Of a stretch of 64,000 nt of DNA, positions 1-11,200 are shown one piece after another. Made by a program: the position numbers and the translations under genes. This stretch comes from Nemopilema nomurai. Taxonomy: Eukaryota > Cnidaria > Scyphozoa > Rhizostomeae > Rhizostomatidae. The stretch is taken from contig ML133409.1 of NCBI GenBank assembly GCA_003864495.1, positions 1,746,584 through 1,810,583 on the forward strand, given 5' to 3'. The notes below the pieces were generated by a model, which was not told the origin of the DNA, did no database searches, and saw only the letters and a program-made list of their open reading frames with translations. Every line of letters begins with the position of its first letter. Position 1 is the stretch's first letter.

Positions 1-2
1 CG

Positions 3-275
3 GAGATGAAAGAGCTGGCCGAGAAGATTGGCACAAAATATTCAATTTGCACGGGTAAACGAGTGCTGGACGTGACAGATATTGTCGGTGGCACGGGGCC
101 CAACCCAGCGGGCTTCAAGTTGCTCGATTTCCTCTTCCATTCGAAGAATTTGAAGGATTTGTTGAAGGCTGACGAGTTGCAGGAAATCACCGACTTCATT
201 AAGGCCAATACAAGTGTAGTCGAGGGGAGGCATGTTGGGTGTGGCGACGAAACACTGTTGTTTATGCACAATTGA
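3..275 (+). CDS. 3' terminal exon of an unrecognised gene (partial)
   Basis: An open frame runs from the left edge of the window to a TGA at 273-275, giving about 90 residues. The ATG at 6-8 is not necessarily the start, because the frame is open upstream to the edge. The peptide is mixed and globular-looking: it has a Gly/Pro-rich turn (GGTGPNPAG, about residues 28-36), a leucine-rich amphipathic stretch (KLLDFLFHSKNLKDLLKADE) and two Cys in its last third. It has no transmembrane segment. GC content is higher than in the sequence that follows, which fits an exon ending at 275 and a 3' UTR after it. I do not recognise the family. A spurious frame is possible but less likely given the base composition and length. 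Confidence 0.4.
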   Translation, partial: EMKELAEKIGTKYSICTGKRVLDVTDIVGGTGPNPAGFKLLDFLFHSKNLKDLLKADELQEITDFIKANTSVVEGRHVGCGDETLLFMHN

Positions 276-798
276 CAGGCTTCGTGCCTCGCTTCTTGTA
301 GATGACTTGTGTTAGTGTTATTCATTTAAATTCTTGTCCGACCGGGTATCCGTTGAATTCTTTCTCCTTTTCCTTTCCTGTAAAAACCAAGAAACGTCCA
401 TCAGCCACCCCATTCCCAGCTTACCCGCCATTGCAGCAGTATTGTGTCCCCACGGCTGAAAAGTGCTCCCACTGGGCGACAATTTGAACATAGTTCCGAA
501 ACGCCTTTGTTTTTTTCTAATCATCCATTACAAAAGCAGCGGGAATGAATTGAATCCATTTTGTTGTTGGTTCGGATCTTGACCACGTTGGTTCGGATCT
601 TGACCACCAGGACGGCAAGTATCGCCTCCGGGTCGCACATGGTGCAACAGCTACAAGCAAATGAAGACAGTGGCGGTGCCAGGGACTTCGGGGCCCGGGG
701 CCGAAATCATTGAACGGCTCATTGCGTCAGATGGCCAACTAAAGACAATTGGAATTAAGTCAAATCAACAAGTCTTATGCTAATTCGGATTGGCAGCA
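276..798. other. Non-coding stretch after the first exon
   Basis: No supported gene is seen. The first part is probably 3' UTR of the upstream exon, although no clear AATAAA was found. It contains a perfect 21-bp head-to-tail duplication (566-586 and 587-607, unit beginning GTTGGTTCGGATC). Confidence 0.4.
566..607. repeat. Two-copy 21-bp tandem duplication
   Basis: The 21-bp unit at 566-586 is repeated exactly at 587-607. It is an isolated local duplication with no coding context. Confidence 0.85.
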
Positions 799-1520
799 CA
801 GGGGTTATTCTAACGCGGTTTTGTTACCGTTTTGTGGTGTTGTAAATTTGCTTTGTGGTATTGTGATTTTAATTTTGTGGTGTTGTAAAAAATTTGACTC
901 ACTGGAACAATTTTTCGTGAAATATAAGGAGTCATTTGGTAAAACTACACTGCACTTTCTGGAACGGAATAGTATACTGTTCACACGGTAACGGAACGAT
1001 TGCGTATCGATTTTTGTTTATGTTCAGACGGGAACGCAATCGTTCCGTTCTGCAATTTGCGCTCCAAAATAAGCAAATGAGCTTTAATGCGCATGTCCAT
1101 AATGGGGATTGATTTCGTCATTCTGATTTATCTCTGAGCCGATTTCGTTGGTTTTTAAACAATTCGATTAAAAAAATTATCAAATGGAGAAAGCTAAAGC
1201 GCCCCAAAAGGAGCAAGCTCGTGGTAAAATGAAAGCCAAACCTAAATAGAAGGGATTTCAAAGTTTGCAGAACGGTGTTAAGTATTTTAAATGGACGGAC
1301 AACGAGAGTGTAGCTAGTGAAACTGCAAGAAGACCAATAGTGTTTGTGAAATCCTCCATTTTCTTCGCTGCGATTACTATTGTCACCTGCTGCTTCCCAT
1401 AAAAACAACACAGACGCATGCGCCAAAGGCAAAACTCTTATCGTTCCAATTTTGGACCAGTTCTGCGCGTTCACACGGGAACGGAACGATTGCGTACCGT
1501 TCCACTTTTCGTATCACTAA

Positions 1521-2558
1521 GGCCCCGTTCACACGGGGACGGAACGGAACGGAACGGAACGGAACGATGTGGAACTGGTCCAGAAAACAAAAGAATTTTT
1601 GCAGGTGTTCACACGAGAACGATTGGAAGCGTTCCGTTCCGTTCCAAAAAGTGGACGGCTCTGAAAAGTGATCCGTAAAACGGAACGGAACGGAACGGAC
1701 CAATTTAGCCCTCGTGTGAACACTTTTTTGGCCCGTTCCGTTCCATTTTGTGGATTTATTTCGTGTACTTTTACATGAAGTTGGCTGTAAACTAAAATGG
1801 CCGCAGTAAACAGGAGGACGCTTTTAGCACTATTGTCAGATTTCAAATCTGGGCGTTGATCGCCCGTTTTTGGGGGCCTTTCCGAGATATCGGGGTCTAA
1901 AGTCCCGTGTGAACACAACCCCTGAGCGTTACACTTTTCGTAACGGAGAAGAACGGAACGGAACGATTGCGTTCCCGTGTGAACAGGGCCTTTGAAACAC
2001 CCCTGTTATCCTTCAAAATTGTCTAAATAACGCAGTAAAAACATCAACAAGTTGCAAAATATAAAGCTCTCCTATCATCAGAATTTAAAACCTCTGCGCT
2101 TTGACCTTCTTTCAAATTTTTGGTTAATTTGAATGTCAATAAAAATAGACGGATTAGTTTTTTTATATGGTATTCATGATCATTGACTACCATTTGGAAT
2201 TCATTTATATTCTGAAATTAGTGGGCCATAAAAAAGTTGATTTGGCCTGCGAAGATTTGTAATCTCTTATGGTTTCAAGTAGTAGTTGAATATCACCATC
2301 AGACCACTTAAAATTAGCTTCTGGGTCATTTTCTTTTTCTTTCGCCATATTTTTCGCCTTTTCAGCAGCCATTTTGTGTCAACAACTGAAAAGGCGGTAA
2401 TTATCGGTCATGCGCAGTCACACATCGTTCTTCCTGCGAGGCCGGTTCTGCTAAGGAGCATAGTCCAGCTAAGAACCGTTTCAACGTCGTGTGAACACCT
2501 CTGAAAAAGTTCCGTTCCGTTCTGTTCCGTTCCATTCCGTCCCCGTGTGAACGGGGCC
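1521..2558. mobile_element. PIF/Harbinger-like MITE with TAA target duplication
   Basis: The left end begins GGCCCCGTTCACACGGGGAC at 1521. The right end is the near-exact reverse complement, finishing ...GTGTGAACGGGGCC at 2558. TAA directly precedes the left end (1518-1520) and directly follows the right end (2559-2561). A 3-bp TWA duplication with G/C-rich inverted ends is typical of PIF/Harbinger MITEs. Subterminal DNA is made of GGAAC pentamer arrays in both orientations. Related termini also occur at about 968, 1020, 1470, 1605, 1715, 1965 and 2670, so several family members are nested here. No transposase is encoded. Confidence 0.6.
1904..2111 (+). repeat. 208-bp direct repeat, copy 1
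   Basis: This copy matches 2609-2816 as far as I can read, with an offset of 705 bp. It contains a MITE-type right end (CGTTCCCGTGTGAAC then AGGGCC) and about 130 bp of AT-rich sequence beyond that end. The duplication therefore includes sequence outside the MITE and was not made by simple MITE insertion. Confidence 0.85.
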
Positions 2559-2608
2559 TAATTTCATCGTTCCACTTTTTGGAACGGAACGATGTCATTT
2601 GAAGCGTT

Positions 2609-2816
2609 CCCGTGTGAACACAACCCCTGAGCGTTACACTTTTCGTAACGGAGAAGAACGGAACGGAACGATTGCGTTCCCGTGTGAACAGGGCCTTTGA
2701 AACACCCCTGTTATCCTTCAAAATTGTCTAAATAACGCAGTAAAAACATCAACAAGTTGCAAAATATAAAGCTCTCCTATCATCAGAATTTAAAACCTCT
2801 GCGCTTTGACCTTCTT
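2609..2816 (+). repeat. 208-bp direct repeat, copy 2
   Basis: Second copy of the unit at 1904-2111. Identity breaks off after CTTCTT, where the next base is G here and T in copy 1. Near-identity suggests a recent event, such as unequal exchange between nested MITE copies or insertion of one longer element into another. Confidence 0.85.
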
Positions 2817-4253
2817 GCAAATTAATCGAGATGTATCTTGTTTTTTGATCTCTCAATAAAGATTTCTCATTTCTTGGCGTCTGGAACTTCTTCGGTCTGC
2901 CAACCCTTGGCAAATCTTTCACGGCTCTACATTCAAAGGACTTTTTGCATACAGCGAAAGCTGCATTCCTCTAGCAGCCCTCAGTTGATGCAATTTCTTG
3001 GTAGCTTTTACCATTATGTTTATAAAAGATAATTTCCAGACGCTCCTCGTATGATATTTCACTATGTTTGATAACCTCCATGTTCATGGTTGTGGCATAG
3101 AAAAATTTTACAGTTAATCTTTTTCGAATAATGTGGCGAAATTGAAATACTTCGAGACATGAACAATGTCTTATGAAAGTTTCATTGAAATAGCCGGTTG
3201 TCGTACTTAATTAGAGAGGATCAAATGCATGTTTTTTGAAGCCTTATCATAAGCGTCTTTCGAAACTTCGAAAGACTTTTTGAACGGTAGTGTATAAGAA
3301 TTTCAAATCAAACTCATTTAAAAAATTCGGTTTTTAACTTCAAGGTAAAAAAGATTAAAAGCAGTGGCATAGCCAGGGTTGGAAGATTGGATGGGCAAAG
3401 AGGAGAAAATGTTTGCTAATCACACCATTAAGAATTTGGAAAAAAAACCCTGTTTTTAAAATGCGTTTAGAAAAGCTATTGCTTTTTCTTTGTAGCAATG
3501 GCTAATTAAACACAACAGTCATATGCAGCTTTTTGTCACTGACCCCTACAACTGTCTTTTTCTTTCACAAATCCTCTAACAACTCAGAATAGGTCAGATT
3601 TGTCATTTAAATCAAAGGGTTGTTCACATTATAGCGTTCTTCACTTAAAGCTCAAATTTGGAATTAAAGCTCTTATTCTAGGATAGGCCTAATGTAAATT
3701 TTGTTCCAGGACAGATTCAAAAGATTATTGCAGAAGGCACATCCCATGATTTTGCTCCAAGGTAAAGCCCTTCGGGGATAAGGGCTCCACATTTCGAGCA
3801 CTGGTAAATTCAAATGCACATGCAGGTACAGACTTCCTGTGGTACATAAAATGATATAATCATTATGGTACTTCATGTGGATGTTTTCAAAACATTGCAT
3901 GCACTCATTAGCCTCCTAACATCCCATGAGTTTGGCAATGCAGATAGCACCCTAGCATTAGAAACAGATAAACATATTTATTTATGTTGAGAGGCATAAC
4001 CAAGTACGCCAGTTTCATAGTCTAACAGGGTTTTAAGTTTTCTCAATTTCCTACACTATCCTCCATATCCCCTTAAAATTTACAGTTTCCAATGCCAATG
4101 CTTACACTGAGGTTAAAAAAGACTTTGAGATCAGTGGCTCTTATACTACCGTTGCTTTTGGCTTTTTCTCAACAAAGGAGTTAAAAATTTTAGCGAAAAA
4201 ATTACCAGTGATTGAATTTGTGGTGTTGTAAATTTTTCTTAGAATAACCCCTG

Positions 4254-5148
4254 ATCAGCCAAACAATTCATTCATGTCCTTCTGTTCGTAAAAAACCTGA
4301 GCTGTATTAAAATACAATTCCTGTTCAGAAAGTAAAAACAGGCCTTTCGGGGGTGAGTCTGATGGATCGGACGACGAGTCAGGAAATTCGGGAGCAGCTG
4401 GGAGCCACAAATTGTGTCGACATCTGGGATCGAAAGAGCCTCGAATAGTGGGGACACATTGAAAGATCCGTGGCTGTGGCTCGAGTCCCTGGCATGACCG
4501 AACTTTTACCCAGAGTGAGGAGAGTTGCTCTAAGGAATAATGAGGTGCGGTCACATCAAGAGGCAGGGCCAGAACACTGCTCGATAAGCTTAAGCTTCTC
4601 AGTGTCCTAAAAACTACCTTCAGAAGCTAGGTAGAAATAAAATGAAATAAGGGTACTTTAGGTGCAAACAATTCAAACGAGATGGCACAGGCATATGAAT
4701 AGTAACACCCTTTCGCTGCTGCATGTTACCAACCGCATCTTGCCAGCTGTTCGACCTGAAGCGCATCTTACATATTTGCCCATCTCATTTGCTTAAGCTT
4801 TGACCTAAACAAGAACATCGCTCCTGCATGTGTCGTCTCGGTATAAACACCAGTTGCTCCATTAGCTTACGAAAGACGGTACGCAAAAAATGTGCAAAAG
4901 ATCTCGGTTGTTCATAACTCAATCGAACTTTTATTTCATAACTTCATATATATCAGCAATATTAATAAATTTCTGAGTAAGCAATGTGATACGACATATA
5001 AATTTACTTCAATTTTACCAGCAGCATTAAATATAGCTTTAACTTCCATAAATTTAAGCTCTATATATAATAAATAATGTATAGCAATGTAATAACATTC
5101 TTATAATACTATTCTTATTCTATATCAGCTAAATAATTTGCAAATAAC
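4254..5148. other. Intergenic region downstream of the EAR-repeat gene
   Basis: No gene is supported. The first 300 bp are GC-richer and hold an unrecognised minus-strand open frame (4255-4554). From about 4900 the sequence becomes strongly AT-rich (ATATAT, TAATAA), as expected of 3'-flanking DNA. Confidence 0.4.
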
Positions 5149-5154
5149 TTTATT
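5149..5154 (-). terminator. Poly(A) signal of the EAR-repeat gene
   Basis: TTTATT on the plus strand reads AATAAA on the minus strand. It lies about 145 bp beyond the predicted stop codon at 5298-5300, a normal distance for a short 3' UTR. Confidence 0.5.
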
Positions 5155-5297
5155 CTGCAGCGTTATACTCTTGTATAATGTTTATATATGTAGTTCTCTA
5201 TTCATATTTGCCTGTCTTCTTAATAAATAATACGCTTTCTTCTTTAAGTCTGTTCAGGCTTTTGATCTCTAGCGCGTTTATGTTCGTTGTCGAAGTT

Positions 5298-8200
5298 TTA
5301 GCAGCCCGAAGAGGATGATGATTTCATACCTGAAAGAGAAGCAATATCTTACTTGCTAAACTAAACGCCCAATTGCTGTCTGAAGAAGGAGCCACTCTGA
5401 CTTTCAAATGATCATTTCAGCTTTCAAAGACATTGGTTTTAAGTTGGATTCATATTTTGGCACATTTTCATGTATCTAGTACATTAAAAGCTAGATTCGA
5501 TACCTACGTTATTACTTTATCGGATAGCAATTTTGCAAGTTTGTAGCACCTTAGTCTCAAGCTCAGGAGTATCCAGATAGAAGTATTGCTAATGTACGTA
5601 CCTGACACAACAGCTCTCAAGAGTCTTGGCTTGTGCATTCCAGAATCAGCTGATTTTGTTGGGACTTTGCTGCTTATTGCCAACAGAAGCTGGTCACCAA
5701 TCATCAGCGAAGACACGTGAGTGACAGTCGGTTGTGGAAGAAACGTCGTCAGCTGGTATGCAAAGTGTAATCTTAACCTGTAAATGTTTATTCCACTGTT
5801 CTTCATAACAACAACCAAATAGTTCACCTTGGCAAGGGAGATCGTCTCGATTCCCATTGGAAATAATGAGCCAAAAGAATGGTCCAATACAAACTGCCCT
5901 TCGGATGGTAGATACCGCAGGATCTCAACCTGTTGGGTGAACGACGACAGCGAGTTCTTGTCTTGTTCGTTGGAGAAAGCAACGAAATGATGTTCTCTAT
6001 CTTTGAAGCTCGTGACGTCAGACGCCCTTGTTGTCGGTATATTCTGGAGCAGCTTCCATTCTCCGTTTTCCTTCAGTTTGTAGATTACGGAGAGGGTGCT
6101 GGCTGTGGATAATACTGGGTCATAGGACATAGCGATGGCCAAGAAGGTCTGGTTTCCAATGTTAAAAGCCTCTATGGAAGAAGGCATTTTGCTTGGCAAT
6201 ACTGTGGAAAATGTGAAGATCAAGTCGTTCGCGCCTTTTTTCCATAGGGTCACATTGGAAACTTTGGACTGGAAAATCTGTGTTGCTATTACCATCCATG
6301 TTGTTTCCGTGCTGTCTTGGAAAACATTGCAATCAGCAACCGAGCTCATTGGGAATGTTTGGCGTTCTTCGAAAGATTGGTTAGCACTGTTCCATTTATA
6401 CAGAACGCTTTTCCCTGTTCAAAATAACAAACAGGTCACTGGAACAATAAACAAAAGCTATGACAAGAACAAGGTAAGTTTTTTCAACGAAACTTCTCGA
6501 AAGAAAACCAAAAGTAATGTGCTTTTGTGCCAATCAGTTAAATGTATCAGAATTTTCAACCATTAGAAATAGATTTTCGATGGCCTTGACCAAGGTTGCT
6601 TAGCCAAAGATTCCCGCTCCATTTTCCCGAGCCCAAACAAAAAATGAACCAACAAAAATGAACAAACAAAAATGAAGCAGAAAATGAAGCAAGCAGTTTT
6701 AAAGTTGCATTGCACCATGACTGCCTCTGACCTAGACGTTACCTTGATTGCATGCCAGGCTGCCACTTTCCAAAAGCAAGTAGCTGTCATTGTGTGAGCG
6801 GAACGATCTGAATTTTGAGTCCAAAGCTTTTGCCAAGTACTGGAAACTGACAAACCGACCTAGGCTTGAGTTGTATTTCAGTACCTCACTTGGCAAACAG
6901 CTCTTGACCGCATCAGCGGCCCTTACAGTGGCAATGAAACTGTCATTTCCTATCACAAATGGCTCCATGTGATAATTGTAGTTGTCAAACTCTTGAAATG
7001 AGTCGAAGTGGTCTATGGAGAATGGGCTATCTGGAAAAAAATTTTAACACAGAATTTAAATACCTTGTTGCGTCTATATGCTTGCAAGGGTATGCTGTAC
7101 CGATTACGCTAAAAACTGCGGTAGAGATTTAGGAAATGCTTCGAATATAAAAACAGGCAGGGATATCTTACTTTCGAGAACGTCCTTCATGTGGTTCAGG
7201 TGAGGACACCTGCTGGTGGCAACTGCATCCAGATGCTTTCGATAGCTCGTCGAATTTCCTTTGAATGTGTCCAACGAGTTCTTCCAGTCACCAAAATCAA
7301 GTTTATTCACTTTGTCACTTATTTGGATTTCTTCCTTGACCCTGAAACTAGTTCCAAACAAGCCGGCAGATATTGTCTGCGTTTCATTCAGCTTCACTCG
7401 CTTTCTCTCCAGTGCAGTAATGTTAACTCCTGTTACCTTCCCTCGCACAGCAATATCAGTTGTGGCAGTTGTCGAACTCAAGAACTCTGACCTCCCATTT
7501 ACTTTTTGATCTGTTCCTAACGTCATGATAGTGTTGGGATCAATTGAACGTGAGTCCAGGAGGCCATCGAAAAGGCTCGATTTCAGAGTCACAGTATTTC
7601 TAAAATTCTTTTGGCCCGTGATTTTCTGATTATCAGTAGTCAACAACGTATCCACAGCTAGTTGCGAAAGGTCTCTGCCATCTACAAGCTCCGAAACCAC
7701 AACGTTACCAGTTGCATTTATTTGAGCAATCACTTTTTTGCCTGAAAAAATTCATTGCAATCGTTTATAGCATTAATATGCATTCTTCACTTTACCAAGT
7801 TTTTCTGTTTCAATTTTGATAATATTTTCCACTATGAACTATGGCAATTGGAAAATAACTAACAAATATTGTTCATGGAGCAGGGACATTAAGCTGAAGT
7901 ACTTTGAAGCCAGTAGACTTAAGCCAGCGACGAACAGGTATTCAGATTTGACCACTAAAAGCAATGAACATGTGCTAATTGCTGAACAAGGCAGGGCAAA
8001 CCTCGTTTAATGGAACCCTGCACCAGATAATGTTGTTAAAAATGTATTGTGACACAATGTGACATATAAATATCACCATAATATATTGTGACACAATGTG
8101 ACATATCAATATCACCATAATATATTGTGACACAATGTGACATATCAATATCACCATAATATATTGTGACACAATGTAACATATCAATATCACCATAATA

Positions 8201-11200
8201 TGCTTCAACTAATTGCATATGACTACTTCCATTACATCACCATAATCATGGTTATATTGCACTCTCAGCTTTCAAAGAAACCAAATCCAAGTGGTTACCT
8301 TCAATTGACTGATCTCCACTAGTATAGACGAATTCTTCCTTTCCGTAGGCATTCAGCCTCAATGTCTCTACGCTGGCTCTAAAAATGGCATCTCTTGCGA
8401 AAGTTTTTGTCCCTGAAATGGTCTGATCCAAATCTTTCTTCACAACTGACTTTTCAAGATCTGATATCTGCACCTGATTGACAATGCCTGATGACGTGAT
8501 GTTTCCGTGAACAGTTAGATTGCTTTGCACCAGAAGAGTATTCTCAAAGGACAGAGCCCCTGTCACATTTTGACCTCCGTTTGTCATGACAGCATCATTC
8601 CTTATTGACAAAATGTCCTTCCCATTTACCAAGCCGTTTGACGAGAGAATTGCATTGAATTTGCTGGCCTCAGTGAATGTTCTGTTGCCAGTAAAAACAG
8701 CGTCTCTTTGAGGGGAAAACCAGAAAACACGATGAAATACTAAAAGTTAAAAGATTTATCTTTATTTCAAACAAGCGAAGGCCAAGCAAATGGTAATCAC
8801 TATATCACTGACTTTTTTCTCATCTCTAATTATGCAATATCGTTTTGCGCCAAGGACTTAGATTGCACATGTTTAGAATTGGATGCATTAACTGTGAAAA
8901 AGAGGATTCAAATGTAAGTCACATTTTCACATTTATTACTTCCAACTCTATTACGTATCCGCGATGCACTATTAGCCAGTAGTTTGTCGTTGCAGTTTAT
9001 CTTCATATCCTTTTTAACCTTGCTGATGCACTATTTGTGATTTGAATGTGCTCTGAGCTGAGATTTGTGGCTTCATATTGAAAATTTCCATTTGACACCC
9101 CTCAATGCTATGACGGTCCAGTGTAAGGACCAAATTCATCAAATATTTGCGTCAAGGATTGTTAAAAAAAATATGAACGCTGTTATCGTGCGTGGGGGCG
9201 AGTTCAAGAAAACTAGCTCTCTAATGCTGTTTCCATACTTGAGAGATTTTAAGAAAAGTCTCCCTGTCAAGTCGGCTCATTTTCTAAGAAAAAATTTTAT
9301 CCCGAAAATTTTTGCAAGGTTTTATGCAATTTCAAATGGTCAAGATGCAGAGCTAGATGGCTCAGCTCTTTTGCTAAATCAAATGTACTCTAGTAATCTA
9401 TATATTGCAAATGTTGATTAAGAATGTGTTGCCCTTTCCTCTTGCCCAACCTCTATACGCCCAAAACTGCTGCTGTACCTTTTTACTATAAGCAAAGCGT
9501 TCAATAGAAGTGGTGTATTTACATACCGATTCAGCTTTGCGGTGACTTTATCCAGTTCTGACAAATCAACTCCATCAATGGTAGCTTCTACAGTAACATG
9601 ACTTTTGCTTTCAGTTGGCATCGCCAAAACTTTGATTCCGCCAATGTTTCCTGGCTTAGTCTTCAAAACAGCTGCATTTTCCATTGAAACGACATCCAGG
9701 CCATTGACTTCTCCATCAACGAGGACATTTCCATCCATTCTTATATCGCTTGAAAAGGTTTTCTTACCTGAGATTACCTGCGACTTTTCTTTCAGTACCC
9801 AGTCTTTTGAAGGGACCAGCGCATTGACCATGTTGGCGATGACGTTTCTCCGAATTTGCGCCGTCCCAGAAATCGTTTTCTCATCTTTAAGAACTGAGTC
9901 CTCGGAGGTCATCACAGTGTTTTCCACTACGTCAGAGAGTTTGCTTCCATGTATAGACCCACTAATCTCTAGTCTTGCTGCACTAAACCCACCTAGCTTT
10001 ACTTTTCCGTTCTGTACTGTATTCTCATTTATCCTCAATATGCTATCAGAAAGGTCTGAGACATCAATGTTATCTATCAGTGACTTGGTTAGAACGTCTG
10101 ATCTTGCAATTAAGTCTCGAATTTCTTTTCTCCCAGTTATCATCTGATCAGAATTTAACGTAACAAGTTCATCAACGAGACCTTTCAAGTCTATATTGTT
10201 AACTCTTTCAGTCTGTAAACCATTCATTATCGTAACATTCTCAAGGTAAAGGGTTGAGTCAATTGGACTATAAGAATTGTCCAGCCATGCTTTCTTTGAA
10301 AATTCAGACAAGTCTACAGCATCAATTGTGGTTTTTACTGAAACATTTCTTGTCTCTGCCATCAAACCTCCCATGACCTGAACCACCTTGAAACGTTTGC
10401 CTTCGGTGATAACTTGATTTGTATCTTTAGTAAGCAGGCTGGACAGGTTAGCGCTGTTTACAGTGCCGGAAACGTTAACGCCTTTGGTCACATTTACGTC
10501 TTCATTGAATGTTTTCTTGCCAAACACAGGTTTGTCGCTTTTGGTACTTGTAACAATACTGTCAAGCCTATTCATACTGAAGTTGCCTACTGGACCGCCA
10601 ATGAAGCATTTGTCTTTAAGGAAGACATCGTTCAAAGTAAACGTAGAAGAAATCTGATGATTTCCAAAGTTATTGAGAAACGATTCTGGAAAGCTATACC
10701 TATTTACTTCCCCCTCCACTGATGTGTTCCTATTTATGGAGACATTTCCTGTAAAGATGCTTTTTCCGTGGATTGTCTGAGATCCTAATTTCAAAACTGA
10801 TTTGGCAAAAAGCTCGTCATAGAATTTAACAGGAAGCTGTCCTATTCTGTTCTGTGTAATTAAGCACTTCATTGCTGTTGCATTGGATGTAAAAGTAGTG
10901 TTGCCAGTTATATTTTGTTTTCCGTCCTTAAAAACGGTATGCTGTTGTAGATGAGAAATATCTACACTATCGACATATGTATTTTCAGAAACCTGGACAT
11001 TGCTAGAAGCATTGAAGTCGCCAATTAACAACTTCTTTCCAAAAATGCTTTCGTTGCCTTGCAATGAAACTGTATCACTCATATTAACATTATCGACCAG
11101 ACCCGTTGCAATCACATTGAGTTGTGATGATATATTGGAAGCAAATACTTTACGTCCTTGTACTTGCTGTCTCTCGCTGATGGAGAAAACGTCAGCTGGG

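Larger units (their letters stand above)
799..4253. mobile_element. Composite DNA-transposon region bounded by 15-bp inverted repeats
   Basis: A 15-bp sequence CAGGGGTTATTCTAA at 799-813 recurs as its exact reverse complement at 4239-4253. The CA...TG ends resemble hAT-superfamily termini. Just inside both ends lies the motif TTTGTGGTGTTGTAAA (about 831-846, again about 873-889, and about 4218-4233), always in the same orientation. I see no convincing 8-bp target-site duplication (flanks TGGCAGCA and ATCAGCCA). No transposase frame is visible, so this is a decayed or non-autonomous element, or two copies of one family facing each other. Other mobile sequences are nested inside it. Confidence 0.45.

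Noticed and set aside
1383..2721. Minus- and plus-strand frames rich in RSVPFRSVPFR or NGTERNGTER
   Set aside because: Translations of the GGAAC pentamer arrays in the MITE ends, not protein-coding.
799..4253. An 8-bp target-site duplication for the CAGGGGTTATTCTAA-ended element
   Set aside because: The flanks TGGCAGCA and ATCAGCCA do not match, so a single hAT insertion is not demonstrated.
4255..4554. 99-codon minus-strand frame next to the transposon end
   Set aside because: GC-richer and possibly an old transposon or pseudogene fragment, but no family motif could be named.
7975..8218. Minus-strand repetitive frames with ICHIVSQYIMVI
   Set aside because: A by-product of the 39-bp intronic tandem repeat.
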